DNA of 64,000 nt, from assembly GCF_019649055.1 (NCBI RefSeq), contig NW_026570410.1, positions 62,001 to 126,000 on the forward strand, in the 5' to 3' direction. The notes under the pieces were generated by a model, which saw nothing but the letters and a program-made list of their open reading frames with translations, was not told the DNA's origin and made no database searches. The stretch comes from Paramacrobiotus metropolitanus. Its lineage: Eukaryota; Tardigrada; Eutardigrada; Parachela; Macrobiotidae. This document shows positions 12,142 to 25,538 of the stretch, in pieces; within the stretch, counting starts at the first letter, position 1, and each line of letters opens with the position of its first letter. A program made the translations under genes and the position numbers.

Positions 12142-13818
12142 GTCTGCAGAGTGCAGGATCAAAGACTAAACGGGAACTGTCTGTGCGGAAGCGTCAACAG
12201 ACCCAGGTCGCTCGCGTGCCACAGCGCATCTCCACACACGCGTCCTGATTCCCCGTCCACTCGCCAGATCGCAGCAACACAATGCTTCCTCGCGCGACAA
12301 GTCCGCAAATGAATGCCAGCACAATCAAGTCAATCAATCGGAACCAGACTGCAGTTTCAGATTGACACTGGCACAGCAGAGTGCAGATCCGTACTAAGCA
12401 CTGCGACAGCTGCTCAGCCTGCTCTTACTGTCTTGCATAATCAAACCAAGCCAGATTCTGTCAAATTAAGTATCAACAGCCTTCACGTATTCGTTCTCGG
12501 GTTAACTTCTTATGTTATTCTTCTCACCGAAACACATTAATCCCTCATAAAAATTGCTGAAACTATAAAATAAAAGTTGAATCAGAGGAAATCCAGCAGG
12601 TTTGCTGTTTGCAGCAAGGCAGTCCTCAAATTCAAAGCGAACCTCGTTGCGATACAACAACTCCACGTCGCGAGGTGGCTTCACGTACCGTAATTTTAAG
12701 CGTGGCCACTGCAAACAGCCACTTCGTGCGGTTCAGCAACCACAACAAAGCTCACTGTGTACAGAATTCGAGACGCACCCTTACTGTAAGTGTGCCACAA
12801 CTGCAACTTACAACCAGTGCATGTGCTGCAGCACGTCACCGCTGCACGTGCCACTGTTATTGCAAATTCATAATATTATATACATTATACCAAGGTATCT
12901 TCACTAATAACGATTAAGTGAAGATACCTTGATTATACACGTAATACACTCTGTGCTCCGCAATGAATTTCAAAACGGCAACTGTCCCATGTGCAATGTA
13001 GATCATCATCAGGCATAAGTAAGTACGACTGTACGAGTAATTATCATGACAATGTCATGTGGTAAGAGTTTATGAGCCTTGTGGTCATGTTACCAGTATC
13101 CGTTTGATTAAGCCCGTTATATCTGTAGTAATTTTCAACATATTTTCAAATTTCAAATGAACGCATTCTATTAATTTATTTTCCATAGCGTAACACTGTA
13201 GTAATGCAATACAAGTACTTCTATGGGTCGCGATCAGCTCCGTCTTGCAAATCATGTTTGATCCCAACCGGCAACGGTTGTTCTGCTATTCTTCATAATT
13301 TAATATTAATTTTGCGTAAAGCAGAAACATTAACTCATTCGCTCCGTGGTGAATCTGCTAACAGCGTCTCAACCATTACCCCTTCTCATTTTTAATTCTT
13401 ATCAATATCCTCGATCTGGCACACACTGGCAGCAACCGCTTAAAAACACTACTATACCCGTCCAAATTCCAACGCGTAAAATTAATAAAACCAAAAAAAT
13501 AATTACATTGCCACTGTGAATGCCAATGGAAACCGAGAAAAACAGAACCCACGCTACCAACATATCTCAACACATCTGTATCTGTACGTCGCTCAGAACT
13601 GAAAACACGCCGCACAGAGCGGGCGCAAAGAAGAAAATTAATAAATACTATTCTCGTCTTCGATTCAGCGAGTGTCGGCCCGCTGCAACACGCCGGTCGT
13701 CCATCGCAGCAAGAGCGATCGTTCTAACGTGGGCATCATAAAACAACACGCTGTCCCGTGTTCCTGTCATGGAGATTCCGTGGTTTTGTCGTGTGGCCGG
13801 CGCATTCCGAAGCGCTGA
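12142..13818. other. Noncoding spacer between dlg and the MOSPD-like gene
   Basis: No supported gene. It must contain the dlg 3' UTR (upper end) and the MOSPD-like promoter and leader (lower end). It includes a 15-bp perfect hairpin at 12891-12931. The ORFs in it have no protein-like composition. Confidence 0.5.
12891..12931. repeat. Perfect 15-bp inverted repeat (hairpin)
   Basis: CAAGGTATCTTCACT (12891-12905) is exactly inverted at 12917-12931, with an 11-nt loop. It is too short for a typical animal pre-miRNA. It may be a remnant of a small transposon or an RNA structure. Confidence 0.6.
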
Positions 13819-16800
13819 TCATATGCGCTCCTTGCTGGGTATCCAGGCCTTGTCGCCGGCCGCCTCCCGCTCGATGACCTCTTTCACGCGCAGGTACAGC
13901 TCCTCGGGCGTGTCGCCCGTCACCGTGGCCGTGAACAAGTGCCCGAACTCCTTCTCCAGCTTGGCGCAGCGCTCCAGACTCTTGTGCGCCATCTCCTCGC
14001 TGAGACGCCGGTTCATCTCCATGATGGAGTCCAGCGACTTGGGCTTGACGTACACCACCACCGGGTACAGCCCGTTGGCGTGCAGGCGCCGCACCGCCGC
14101 GCCGCTCACGTCCAGCACACAGTGCAGACCCTGTTCCATCCACATAATTACGCTGATAATCACCAATTAATTCGCCAAATTATTTACTGAATATCTAATC
14201 AATAAATAAACAATATCCAATTAACGAGATTATTCACTGAATATTTATTCAGTTACTGTAATAAACGGCATTCAGCCAACTAGATTACTTATTTATTATT
14301 TAACCAGTTAAAAGATGGCTTCAGTTGGTTACTAACCTTGTCGGCGACCTGGCGGACGGCGGCGACGCTGGTCCCGTAGAGATTGTCGCTGTACTGGCCG
14401 GCCTCGATGAAGAGGTGGTTCTGGATGTCGCGCTCCATCTGCTCGCGCGTGACAAAGTGGTAGTCGCGGCCGTCCAGCTCGTGGTCGCGGCGCGGGCGCG
14501 TCGTGTGCGGGACGCAGCTGGAGAAGCGCTCGGGCTGCTCGGCGATGAGATCGTCGTTGATGCGGTCCTTGAAGGGGCCCATGATGATGACGGGGCGCAC
14601 GTACTTGAGCCGCTCGTACACCACCGGCTCGTACGAGGCCACCGCCTCCTCCACCTCTGCAACACACGCAACAAGACGTGCACAACACTCCACTGTGCAG
14701 TCAGACAGACAACAGCGTCATTACTCATTAGTCATTATCGATCGATACAACTAACTATAAGAGCAATCTGTGATGCAGTTGCACTAGGACAACTCTGACT
14801 GATTCAGCCAGAGAAACAAAATAAGGAAGCCCTTCATCCCGGCAATCCAGCGAGCGCGACAGCCGGGGAATGGATGAAGGGCTTCTCTGACTCGCTGCAG
14901 CCACAGGCGCCGGCCTGCGCTAATCTAATCCAGGTTGCGCTATTGCCACTACTGAATCGACACTTTCAGCGTGCATGCGCGGTTGAAATCGAGATGCCGA
15001 TCATCTCAAGATAGGCGCGTCGACTCGATTAAGAGATTAGCGCACGTACTTTCCGATTCACTGGTCTCGTCGCCGCTGTGCTCCTTGCCGGACTTGAAGA
15101 AGGCGAACTTCTTGGAGGCGGCGTTGGGCGTGGTGCTCTTGTTGCCGGAGTTGTTGTCCTTCTCCTTGTCTTTCTCTTTGTCCTTCTTCCTGCCGGTGAG
15201 GCGGTCCAGCGTGCTGGTGCTGGCGCTCTTGCTGCCGCCCTCGCCGCTGGCCTCGAACTTGACGGACTTGAGGCGCGCCCGCTCCTTCCGCTCCACCCTG
15301 CAACCATAACCCATGCGTCTCAATCACAGTCTCCCATCGAGGGACTGCAGGATCCCTCACCGCTGCTTGCTGGGGATGATGCCGAGGCCCTCCTCCTGGC
15401 CGCGCCAGTTGACGCGCCGCGCCTGCCACCACTCGTCGTCGCTGGCGTTGGTCACGTGCAGGATGTCGCCCTGCACGAAGGCCAGGCCGCGGCTCGGCAG
15501 GCCGCTGTCGCGCGACGGGTCGTAGTCGATCTGCGACCTAAAACGGAACAAATGCCACCATTACATACTGCTTGCCGACGTAAAAAGCATAAACATCTCG
15601 TCGGCGGGACAACACACAGTCAAGCATTGCACTGACCGCACGTAGAGCGAGCGCTTCTGCGTCGGGCGCAGACTGTTGCTGCTGGCGCTCATCATCTTCT
15701 CCTTCAGCTCCTCAATCTTCTCCTCAAACCGCTGGTATTCTATAACCAATTACACCGGCCATCAGTATCAAGCTGAACATCAGCAAACACTGTAATTAGC
15801 TATCCTTATTGGGGAACACGAACACTGTCTTCCCATCGGCATAAATAATAATTAGCCATCATCAGCAGGCTGTCTCCTGTGCGTCAACACAGAACAAACA
15901 CTATGGGTACGCGGCATGCACATCGCATACGAGTATGCCTTCGTATGCATTCCACAACCGCATTATTTTCCTTCATGACTTTCTTTATAATCGAACATAA
16001 GACGCCTCTTGCAGCCAGCTGAACGCAACCACAATATTTATTATGACAAGATGGCCTCCAAATCCAGATAAAATAAATACACTACGCTACTACGCTGCGC
16101 TACAGCAGCACAAATGGTCCCAGCCCAACGATTACTCAGTAGCTGCCTGCCAGTACCAGCCTGTTAATAGAGTGATTAGATACATAACATCCACTTCCGG
16201 TACAGCATGCATATGCCAGTAATGCCACCACAGCAAAATTAATTCAACTGTCAATGCGCTATCGCAAATACACTTAACTATAATACAGTAAGCTTAATTA
16301 ATTTTCATGAATCAGTCCGACTCACCAGTCATCTACAATATCATTTACACATGCGTTCACTGACAAGTGAATTACAGCAGAACAGAATATAAAGATATGA
16401 GCAGGTCATACAGCTGCGGCAATATTCACCGAATAAGAACATTTCACTTTCAGCATCAAAACCAATTCAGGTATCACTTATCATCAAAACAGCGGAATGT
16501 TTGTCAATCCGAATTTAAAAAACCTTCAATTTCATCTACAATCAAGCAGCAAACAGTCAAACTGCACTGTACTACATCGTCTATGCAGTATTATAATATT
16601 ACAGATTTATGACTAATAGCACTATTATTATTATCGTAGATAATAGGTAGATGAAAATGTGCAGTACAATTGTACAGCAAGCAATAAAATAACCTGATAA
16701 CGTTTAAATTTCCACTGGAAAATCAAGCACTTATGGAAGTTTCACCAAATTAACATCTGCATAAATAGTAGTAACAAATTAACACTAATTGAATTAATTA

Positions 16801-19800
16801 ACTAGAGTAACGTTTAATAAACGTTCGTAATCTTGTTTGTACTCTTCCAGTTCACGGACCAGTTGTAAGTGAAACGGGAAAAACTGCAGAGCTCGTTACT
16901 GCTCGTCCAGATGGCAATGTTTAACGTTAACAGTAAGAACGTGGCCAGAATACAACGGAAAATGAGCAAGTTATCATTATTATGATATTATCAATTGACA
17001 ATTTATACTGCAGTTCACGAAAGTCTGCAATGTTCTTTTCTAATCCTACTGCCAAACTTTGCGGCGACGCAAACCGGCAAACTGCAGCTGCTGACTGTGA
17101 AATTAATCTGGAAGCAGAACACGAGTACTACAAGCACTGGTTCCCGGCAAGTGAGAAGATGCAAGTGTGGATGCGAGCACATCGAGGCTTACAGCTTACT
17201 TAATCTAATCAGATTACGTGACCATATCAAATGCTGTATCTATATAGTATTCCACCTCATTCATCTATATAATTATTAAAGAGCTGCACGACGAAGACTA
17301 ATAAGAAACACTGAAACAGAATCGAAAACAAAGTTAGGAACGCGAGGGCTAAACACTAAACACAAACTGCAATAATAAGCCTACAATCATACAGTACAAC
17401 TACTGACGATGAACAACATACCCAGCAGCAGCAACAGCAGGCAGCTTGACTTTGGCAAGTGCGATGCAGCGTCGACTGTCGCGCGCTCCATCAGATGCAG
17501 ACAGCCCCTGCCACTGCCATCGCCATCGCATTGATCGAGCAGCCACACGCAGGTATCGCTGCACAGACTGATACGGTCTCAGCAATTAGCCAACTTCCCA
17601 TTTGATCAACCAATGGAAGAAGCAAGATCAAGATAGGGATGTGGCAAAAGGGAAGCTTAGAAACAGATAATTAAGCAGGTTCCCCACTTCGCGGACTACC
17701 AAGTCTTTAAAAACTCTCCGCAATGCCCGACTAACACAGAGAAAGACCAGCCAAGAACTATCACAGTTCGCTACTCAACACCAGCATCTGCCAACTGTCA
17801 CCGGTCCACCGCGACTGACAGGTCCAACACAACTCACACCTCAGCAAAAAGGATATACTGTATCTCCAAAAATATCTTCAAAAGTTAAAAGACTTCACTG
17901 ATTTTATCTGTCGAATAAACTCTTTATTTCTACAACTAAAAGAATTTCCACAACTTGAACTGATGTGAGTCACAGTGAGTGGGACACGGGCCACACGGCC
18001 AGGGAAATGCACACGTACGCTACGTCGCCGTAGCGATAGCGTGCGCCGTGCCGTATATGTACAGTACTTACTTTGAAGCCGCACGCTACCATGCGTACGC
18101 AGTACGCACTTCTCTGTGAGCACTGAGCAGTGCCTGTGCCATTCTTTCAAAACAATTGGGAATTGGCTCTGTATGATTTGATTGATTTCTCAGTGTACGA
18201 TCATGAACAGTTATGAACATAATTCATTTGTTACAAACCGGTTACGAAACTAAAACTTATGCCATAATCCGTAAGGTAAAAAGACCGCCCGCACTCTTCT
18301 GCAGCTACGGCATAATTTGCAGGCAGTAGAATTAGGCACACACTGGAGACGCGGTTAATATCGGTCTCGGTTGCCCTCACTGCGCACCGGAAGTCCATCA
18401 ATTTCTACACTTTTGGCTGAATGCGTGTACCGTCCCACAAACTTTGCAGTTATTTTCAGTAGCGCACGCATTTTACAGCAACCGCTGCTTCGCCAAACAC
18501 TGTGGAAAAATTTCGGCTTCGCATTACTTAATTACTAAATAATATACGCGCGCTATTTTATTAATTTTGTAGTTAACACTGATCATTCGCACGCAACGAC
18601 CAAAAAAACCTGCCTGGCATAACTACAAAAAGCACAACAATACGCACAATATCGGGAACTGAACAAAATACCAGTTATTTGTTACATATACAAAATTAAT
18701 AATACTGTACAATTCTTTATACACGCTCCTTTCTAGTTTGCACCACCACGTGGCAGATGCAGACTTACGTACAGCCTCATGAACCTGCGCAAGTGCGCCG
18801 CTCACCTTCAGGACAGTACTGGGCGACAATGGTGACGGTCTGGCCGGCTCCCTTCAGCGCATCCGCCGCCTCCTGCATCCGCAAAAAGAAAACATTACTT
18901 TCTTGATTTTTCCTTAATATACGCAGCCACACAAATGCTGACGTCAAGTGGTCAGCGCAATCGCATTCGTCCGCAATACAAGTGCTATTAGTATTACTAC
19001 TGGGTCAGTCACCTCACCCACCTCGTGTGAAGCGTGACGCAGATTGATTCCGTTGACACTGCAATCACCAGCACCACACTGTATTCAAGCGCAATTTCCT
19101 TCAGGACAGCAATTGTGGCGGCGCACTCTTACCTAATCAGTCGATCGCCTGCCGAAGCCGCCGCATCAAAACAAACACAATTACCATAATGATAATGCCC
19201 CTCAACGAAAAAAATCATACACACGCAAACGAACAACAAAAAAACGCAGTTCTCGTACCTCTGCGCAGTTTGCCGTTCAGATCACAACTGCCGCCCGGCA
19301 CAATGTAGCTCAAGTAGATTCCTGCAAGAATACAACTGCTTGTTCGATTCGGCAATAAGCTTTTATGCATAAAATTAACCAACAGTCAGTCAGTGCTAAG
19401 GAAATAAATAAACCAACTGACAATTTCAACGCAAATATATGCATTTTATTTTATTGGTGGCAGTGCCCGACTCACCTTCTCCTTCCTCCCCTCCGACAAT
19501 GTTGAAGCCCAAACCCTGTGGTCCCTTGGTCAAGACAACGCTGCGCAGTTCCCTGTTATCAACGCAGAAAACAGTTCACATTCCGAAATGCAGGTGGTGA
19601 GAAGACAGCCATGCTTACCGGCTGGCCTCGGCGTGTTCCTCCTCCAGCGCCGCGATGGGCGCCCGCACCGCCATCCCGTAGGCCGGGCCGGAATAGTCGC
19701 TGCTGTCGGCGCGTTCACTGCGCGACGGCGTCCGACTGCGACTGCCCTCCTTGGGCGCCGACGACTCCGACAGCGACACCGAGGACTGCGTCTGGACGCG

Positions 19801-22800
19801 CTGGAAGGACGCCTCGTTCCGCGCCCCGGGCGACGTGGCCCCGGACCCGCCCTCCGCCTCCGCCGTCGGGCGCTCCACCAACAGCTGCACCGTCTGGCCG
19901 CTGTTCTTCAGCAGCGACACGGCCACGTCGTGCTGCACGTGGTCCAGCCGCGTCTCGCCCACGGCCACCAGTTTGTCGCCGGCCCGCAGCCTTCCGTCCA
20001 GCGCGGCGGCGCCGCCCTCGACGATCTTGGTGACGAAGATGCCGTCGTCGCCGGGGACGTGCTGATTGGCCAGACCCCCGCGATGCTGATGCCGAGGCCG
20101 CGCGAGCCCTTGTCGATGGCCAGCCGCAGCAGGGGCCCGCGCCGGCGTCGCAGCCGCAGAGTGACGATGTTGCCGGCCTTCTTCAGGGCGTCGGCGGCCA
20201 TCTGGTGCTCCACGTCCAGCACCTCGTCGTCGTTGATCTGCGCCAGGATGTCGCCCAACTGCACCGAAACACAATTACTCCACCCGTACACCACACCGAC
20301 AACGGTTTAAGGAACACGACATACACGCATGCGGCCGTCGAGGTGCGCCGCGCAGCCCTCGACGATCTTGCTGATGTAGACGGCGGGGTCGTTGGGCGTG
20401 CGCGGCTGGTCGTTGCCGCCGGCGATGGAGAAGCCCAGTCCCAGCGGACCCTGCACAGAATAACACACCAACTATTTCCTCCCGAGGCAGATGCATATAA
20501 TAAGCGGACGTACGCGCTCCAGGATAATCTCCAGTTCATCGTAGGGTGACTGAACAAAGTCAGCCAAGGGAAGACCGTTCGTATCCACGCTAACGCGCCG
20601 GGAATGCGGACCCGACCCGACACCGTCGGGCTCCTCATTCCCGTTGACGCCCTGCGACGAGTGCGACCCGACGCCGCTCTGCAGTCAAAAGAAACATGCA
20701 ATTCATTAATATCCACTGCAGCACGTCACCTATCGCATTAAAAACGGAAAAACGGCTCTGGCCGTCCTGGAAAACCAGTTTATTGTAATCGAATACCCGT
20801 AAGTCAATCTCAGATAATCTTAATAAAAAATCGTTGTTTTATTAAAAATTGAAAGATTTCTGGCAAACACAGCACCTGGTCGGATGCACAGCCTAACAAA
20901 TTCCACAGCATTATAGTAATCCTTGCAGTTCCGGGTCATTAACCAACTGACATTCATCAAACACTACAGTAACGCAGCAGAAAAGCGACCAAATTGCATA
21001 TAAGCCAAGAAAAAAATACTCAACACTCAACAGGCAAACGGTGAGAAGCGATTAACCACACTGGTCCACACAGGATAAAAGAGCGAAATGTTGCCACTTG
21101 AGATACTGAACAGCAGTAACGTAGCAAGCTTCTACTACGCAATGCACTGGAGAAAACAGCGATTACACGATAGACCAGCGGCAGACAGCGCGAGCACATA
21201 CGGTAATCAGCTGGAAGAGAGATTGCCCATATCGGTCCCCGGGAAAGCTAATAAACGCCGGCAATCAATGCCACCAAATACAAATAAAACACCTCTCGTC
21301 TTGGCCAGCCACATTAGTCATTACTCTTGCTTACCACGCGCTTCGTAAGTACGTGTATGCGGAGGGCATACGCGAATGCGATGAACGGCGCATATAATAT
21401 GCAGTGAACGCACAGAAAAATGCCACATTTTCAAGGACCGGACACGAACGGATGGACAAAACACCAGCGCAACGCATTCACACGGAAACTGTTGTGCAAT
21501 ACACTATCGTACATATCGTCATCACTAAGCACATCAGACGCTAATAATTATCTATTTCATTCTATGCAGCGCAACCGTTTCGCAACCACAGTACAGTATT
21601 GCTTACTGAAATTACGGAACTGTTTCTGCTTTCGTCTCAAAGAATTTCGAAAGTACTGCTTCCGTTAATGGCTAAAAGATTTAGTAAAACTGCGTACTAC
21701 AGTAATGTTGGCATGAAAATTCGACAGCTGACGGTTGTTGTGTTACCTGAGAAGGCCCGTGACCGGAAGCATAATGAGCAGCAGAGATTCTGCTGTTGCT
21801 GGGGGAAGGCGAGGTGTAGGAGAAGGCAGTGGGGCTGCGGTTCAGGCTGTGGTAGGCCGGGAGGGGCAGCGGCGGGGAAGCACTGTTGAGGGAGGCCGTC
21901 TGGACGTCGTAGGCGGCGGCCGGCGGATTATGAGTGTGCGGGTGGGCGTCGAAGCGGTCGTTGGCCGCGTCCAGACTGGCGCCGGCGTCGGCCTGCAGGA
22001 TGTGGGCCACGCTGTCCGAGCCGGCGGCCAGCGAGGAGGACGACGCGGCCGAGTCGTGCCGCTGCACGCCGAACGGCGCGTTCTGGAACTTGCTGCTCAT
22101 CAGCTGCGCCTCGCGCGTCTTTTGCTGCACGCTCTTCCCGTCGTTCATCAGCGTCGTCTCGTAGAACTCGTGGATATCTGCACACACATGCACGCAACCG
22201 ATTACTAGTAATTCAGCATAACACGTCGCAAAGATTCGCAATGCTCAAGCATAATAATTTATTCTACTTGTACTGTTTAATGTGTAATTGTGTACTGCGC
22301 AGTGTGTACATGTACAAGTACCACATAGACAACAACATCGATGTATTGTACCTGTATGTCTGTAAGACTGTAACCAGTTATTTATAAAGACTAAGTATCA
22401 ACAGAGTAGAATAATTATTACTATGTATAGTCTGTTGCTTGAACGATGATATTCTTAGCAAAATCACGATCAGTTCTTCCTACACACGTTAATTTAAAGC
22501 AACACTATAAACATTAGCTTCTGGCGATGCCACTCGTACGATTTTGTGTTCTTTTGTGTTGCACTGCAGACTTTTATTCAAATACTCAAGTGCAACGCCA
22601 AACTGCCAATGCGTCATGCGCTCAAGAGTGGACAATTAACAATACAACAAATCCACAGATTCCAGTTTTTACCGTGAGTGATTCAGGTGCACCTGTGAAT
22701 GCAGTTTGCTACTGTACTTGTACACAGCAAAGTACGGTGCTAATACTGAATGCCCGCCAAAACGTATAATTATATTTTCTGCAAACGTTGCATTTTTCAC

Positions 22801-25538
22801 TCGTGGAAGTTTGGAAGCAGCGGTAGTCTGACCTACAGACAACAACAGGAGGTACGGCTCGTATAGCAACTAGTTACGTGGAAGGCATACAAACTGCAAC
22901 CAAAATGCACTTCGTGCAGTAGTAAACCGAGGAGTAAAAAAATCGATAAGCGGTATTCAGTAGCGTACAGCATTCCATCATGTTTTACAAGCACATTACG
23001 AACTGCATTACAACGTAAGAGCTTTAACATGATCTTATTACGTACATACTTGTACAGTAACTGCATACTCGTTTTCCCTTACTTTCAAGTTTCGACACTG
23101 CGTACAGTGGACGCTACTGCTCAAAAAGTACAGCTAAAAGCCATTTTTTTCTGTTCAGTGCGACTTGAAGAGCGCCTAGTGTCTTGCCGCATTTCGCTCA
23201 CTTAGTGTCAAATTGTCAATCAATAAACCACGCCCGAGAGTAATCCACAAACTGCAAGCAGCACTACTCCCGCTAAACTTCCCTAAGCTTCCTTCCGGCT
23301 ACCGTGTCTCACTGGCGACACCCTTCCCGCTCCCCGCCTGCCATCTTCTACGACGCATTACCAGCCATTCCGGATCGCAATACTCGTCGACGTAAACGGC
23401 AACTGCACCACTGAAACCCCGCAAATCTGCTGGAGACAGCCAACGAACCGGAAACAATCCCGTCTGCAACTGAGCCGGCAACGCAGCCCCTCTTCTTCCG
23501 CTAGCTATAGGCTACACCACCCCGCACACACTGCCACAGACCCTTCCTTGTTGCTACACAGCAGCACTGCGCTCTCTCAATCAATCCCATGTCAATTACG
23601 GATGCAGCCCAACACAGGCCCCACTGTATCGCTATCATATTCATCGCTCCTGTCCGCAACGGTCAATTTCCCTAGATGCCACTCGGCAGCGTGTGACAAC
23701 AACAACCCTTTTCAATCGGACGCAAAAGGCCGGCCCGACCGGCTAAAGGGTAACGGCTCATCGTGATTAACTTTCCCACGCCGTACAGTTATCAGGGATT
23801 CCCTTGCATTGCATTCCGCGGATTGCCGCGCGGACAATGCGCTAATCACGGGGAAATATGCCAACATCGATTAGATTTAGGGCGCATCGCTCTTTAGCGC
23901 ACAGGCCCAGGCAGCGCACGGGCGGAAATCAATTCAACGCGGAAGACTGCCGGCCAGAGGAGTCATTACGGCGGCGTACACACTGCCACAATGCACATAA
24001 CCGCCTCAAAAGACGCTCATGGATAGTGCACACAAGACACCAGCAGCGCAAACAAACTAACCGACTCGACGACTGTATCCTACTCAATTATTTATCCCGC
24101 GCTTCCGGCCAGTCTCCCTAACGCGCTTCCTTGACATTTCAATCCGCCCAAAAAATAATAATAAAAATTTTAAAATACGGGATAGACTTTCTGGCTTCAT
24201 CCTAAACTGCGTCAAAATAGGCGATTGAACATTGACGAGGGAAGATCAACAAGACAACGAACTGGAAGAAATGCCAGTGTGGCAGGACGAGTGTCGTTGC
24301 GCTGCGCAAATGCCTGCTGCATGTGTACATGAGTACATACACACCGAGGAGGGCCTGGAAGAGGGAGCTCTTGAAGATCTTGATCACTTGCTCGACAGCC
24401 TGCTTCAGCTGCTGGTCCTGCGGGCGCGCGGCGGACAGCCGCGAGTAGTAGTCCTCCAGCAGTTCAAGGGCGCGATGGGCATCTACGGCAGACAAATAAG
24501 ACAATGCAATAACATTACGCAATTATCCTGCAATATGTACCGGTTATCCAGATTATTTTCACAAGGAGAAGAGCAAAACATACAAGTACGAGTATGTATA
24601 CATTAAAGTAAGTATCGCAACATCAGCGTAATAAACGCCAAGATCTAGAAAAGCAATACAACCAAAATCCAGTTAATACTTCTCAGGATTTAGCGAAACA
24701 CTGCAATCAGACTAACCATACATCACGATTTCAAATGTATCAGGGTATGTACGATTGTAAATTGTACGGTGTACGGTGTACCCCCTCATAATATTGTCAA
24801 TTTACCTTTACTGCTTTACGTATCATGAATTACGATGTCATTAGCGAGAGAAATTGAAAATAATAAAAAAAGCAAGATAAGGATTCAAGTACAAATAATG
24901 CATTTTGATCGATTCTTTACATACACATTACTCGAGTAGTGAAAATACAAATTGTACGAGTATTCGAAGAATAAAATGAGTAGATACAAATTCAAATACA
25001 GGTTAAACACAAATTAAATTCAAAGAATGAGTAGGTAGCCATTACCAGCCAATAAACAGGAAAAATTAAGAAGAAAATAAGTGCAAAAACTGTGGTAGGC
25101 AGTGCAAACGTACATTATATCTGTAATAGATTACACAACTATTCAACAACGAAGAATTTGGTCCTCTGAGACTAAGTCCCCTCCTGGAATTTCGTGGGGC
25201 TCCGAGGGAGAGTTGACATGCATGCGACAAGCGAGCGTCCCTCAGGACAAGCAAATGAATTCAACTGGCCTTTCCCCGCATTTCTGCCAACATGTTCACA
25301 TGTTCAGCCATCTGCACCTGCCAGTTGTATCCGTCCTACGATCTTGTTGGCTGTCCAACAGTACTTTATGCAGACATCATCATTACGACTATTAGGGGTA
25401 TTTAACATTCTGATACGATCACGCAAAAGGCGAGGATAATTAAGCTGAAGACGCAGGTACAGTAAGTAGCAGCGAGTCCAGAATCCCGTCTACCGTTCTG
25501 TATCTGTAGTTGGGCTTACCTTCTTTGCGGGCAGGCAT
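13819..25538 (-). CDS. dlg1: Disks large (Dlg) MAGUK scaffold
   Basis: Sixteen coding exons: 25520-25538, 24345-24482, 21747-22177, 20514-20678, 20325-20450, 19619-20258, 19476-19552, 19259-19321, 19133-19148, 19022-19058, 18806-18872, 15637-15739, 15361-15537, 15050-15297, 14337-14656 and 13819-14130, about 979 residues. Dlg is a septate/adherens-junction and synapse scaffold and polarity tumour suppressor. It starts MPARKED, like vertebrate DLG1, followed by an L27 domain ([23 protein letters not shown]). PDZ1 has [12 protein letters not shown]2 [11 protein letters not shown]3 GLGFNIVGG. The SH3 domain ends [14 protein letters not shown] and a lysine-rich hook follows. The guanylate-kinase domain has [19 protein letters not shown] and [18 protein letters not shown]; as in the family it should bind phosphopeptides, not act as a kinase. 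Phases agree at every junction except inside exon 6, where one base is missing (20075-20079). Intron 11 is 3.1 kb. Confidence 0.96.
14826..14885. repeat. Hairpin in dlg intron 14
   Basis: GAAGCCCTTCATCC (14826-14839) is exactly inverted at 14872-14885 around a 32-nt GC-rich loop; further CCGG pairing extends the stem. Its size approaches that of a pre-miRNA, but the arms are short and there is no family match I can name. Confidence 0.5.
15740..18805 (-). other. Large dlg intron 11 (between PDZ3 and SH3)
   Basis: At 3.07 kb this is the longest dlg intron. A possible alternative first exon lies at 17422-17491, reading 23 codons plus one base and ending at a GTATGT donor in the phase needed by exon 12. 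A partial copy of the CCGGAAGT repeat is near 18370-18440. The rest is AT-rich with no recognised feature. Confidence 0.45.
19133..19148 (-). other. 16-nt microexon of dlg (PDZ3)
   Basis: The minus strand has the acceptor TTCGGCAG, then 16 bases, then GTAAGA. Exon 8 ends in phase 1 and exon 10 begins needing phase 2, so they cannot be joined directly. These 16 bases supply the missing G-D-R-L-I-S stretch of the conserved PDZ3 'GDQILSVNG' region and restore frame. That makes it a constitutive coding microexon. Confidence 0.9.
20075..20079 (-). other. Apparent 1-base deletion in a G5 run of dlg exon 6
   Basis: Upstream of this run one frame reads PDZ2 up to GLGISIAG; downstream a different frame continues with [19 protein letters not shown]. 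Exon 6 is 640 nt, but its borders (phase 0 in, phase 2 out) require a length of 2 modulo 3. One extra G in the run repairs both facts. A sequencing or assembly error is most likely. Confidence 0.88.
22178..24344 (-). other. dlg intron 2
   Basis: A 2.2-kb intron between the L27 exon and exon 3. I found no coding exon or repeat with clear borders. Parts of 23.2-24.1 kb are somewhat GC-richer and free of long ORFs with domain features. Confidence 0.5.

Noticed and set aside
12502-12714. Minus-strand ORF upstream of the MOSPD-like gene considered as its first exon
   Set aside because: No donor in a matching phase and no similarity to MOSPD N-termini; an acceptor directly precedes the ATG at 12141, so the upstream exon is untranslated.
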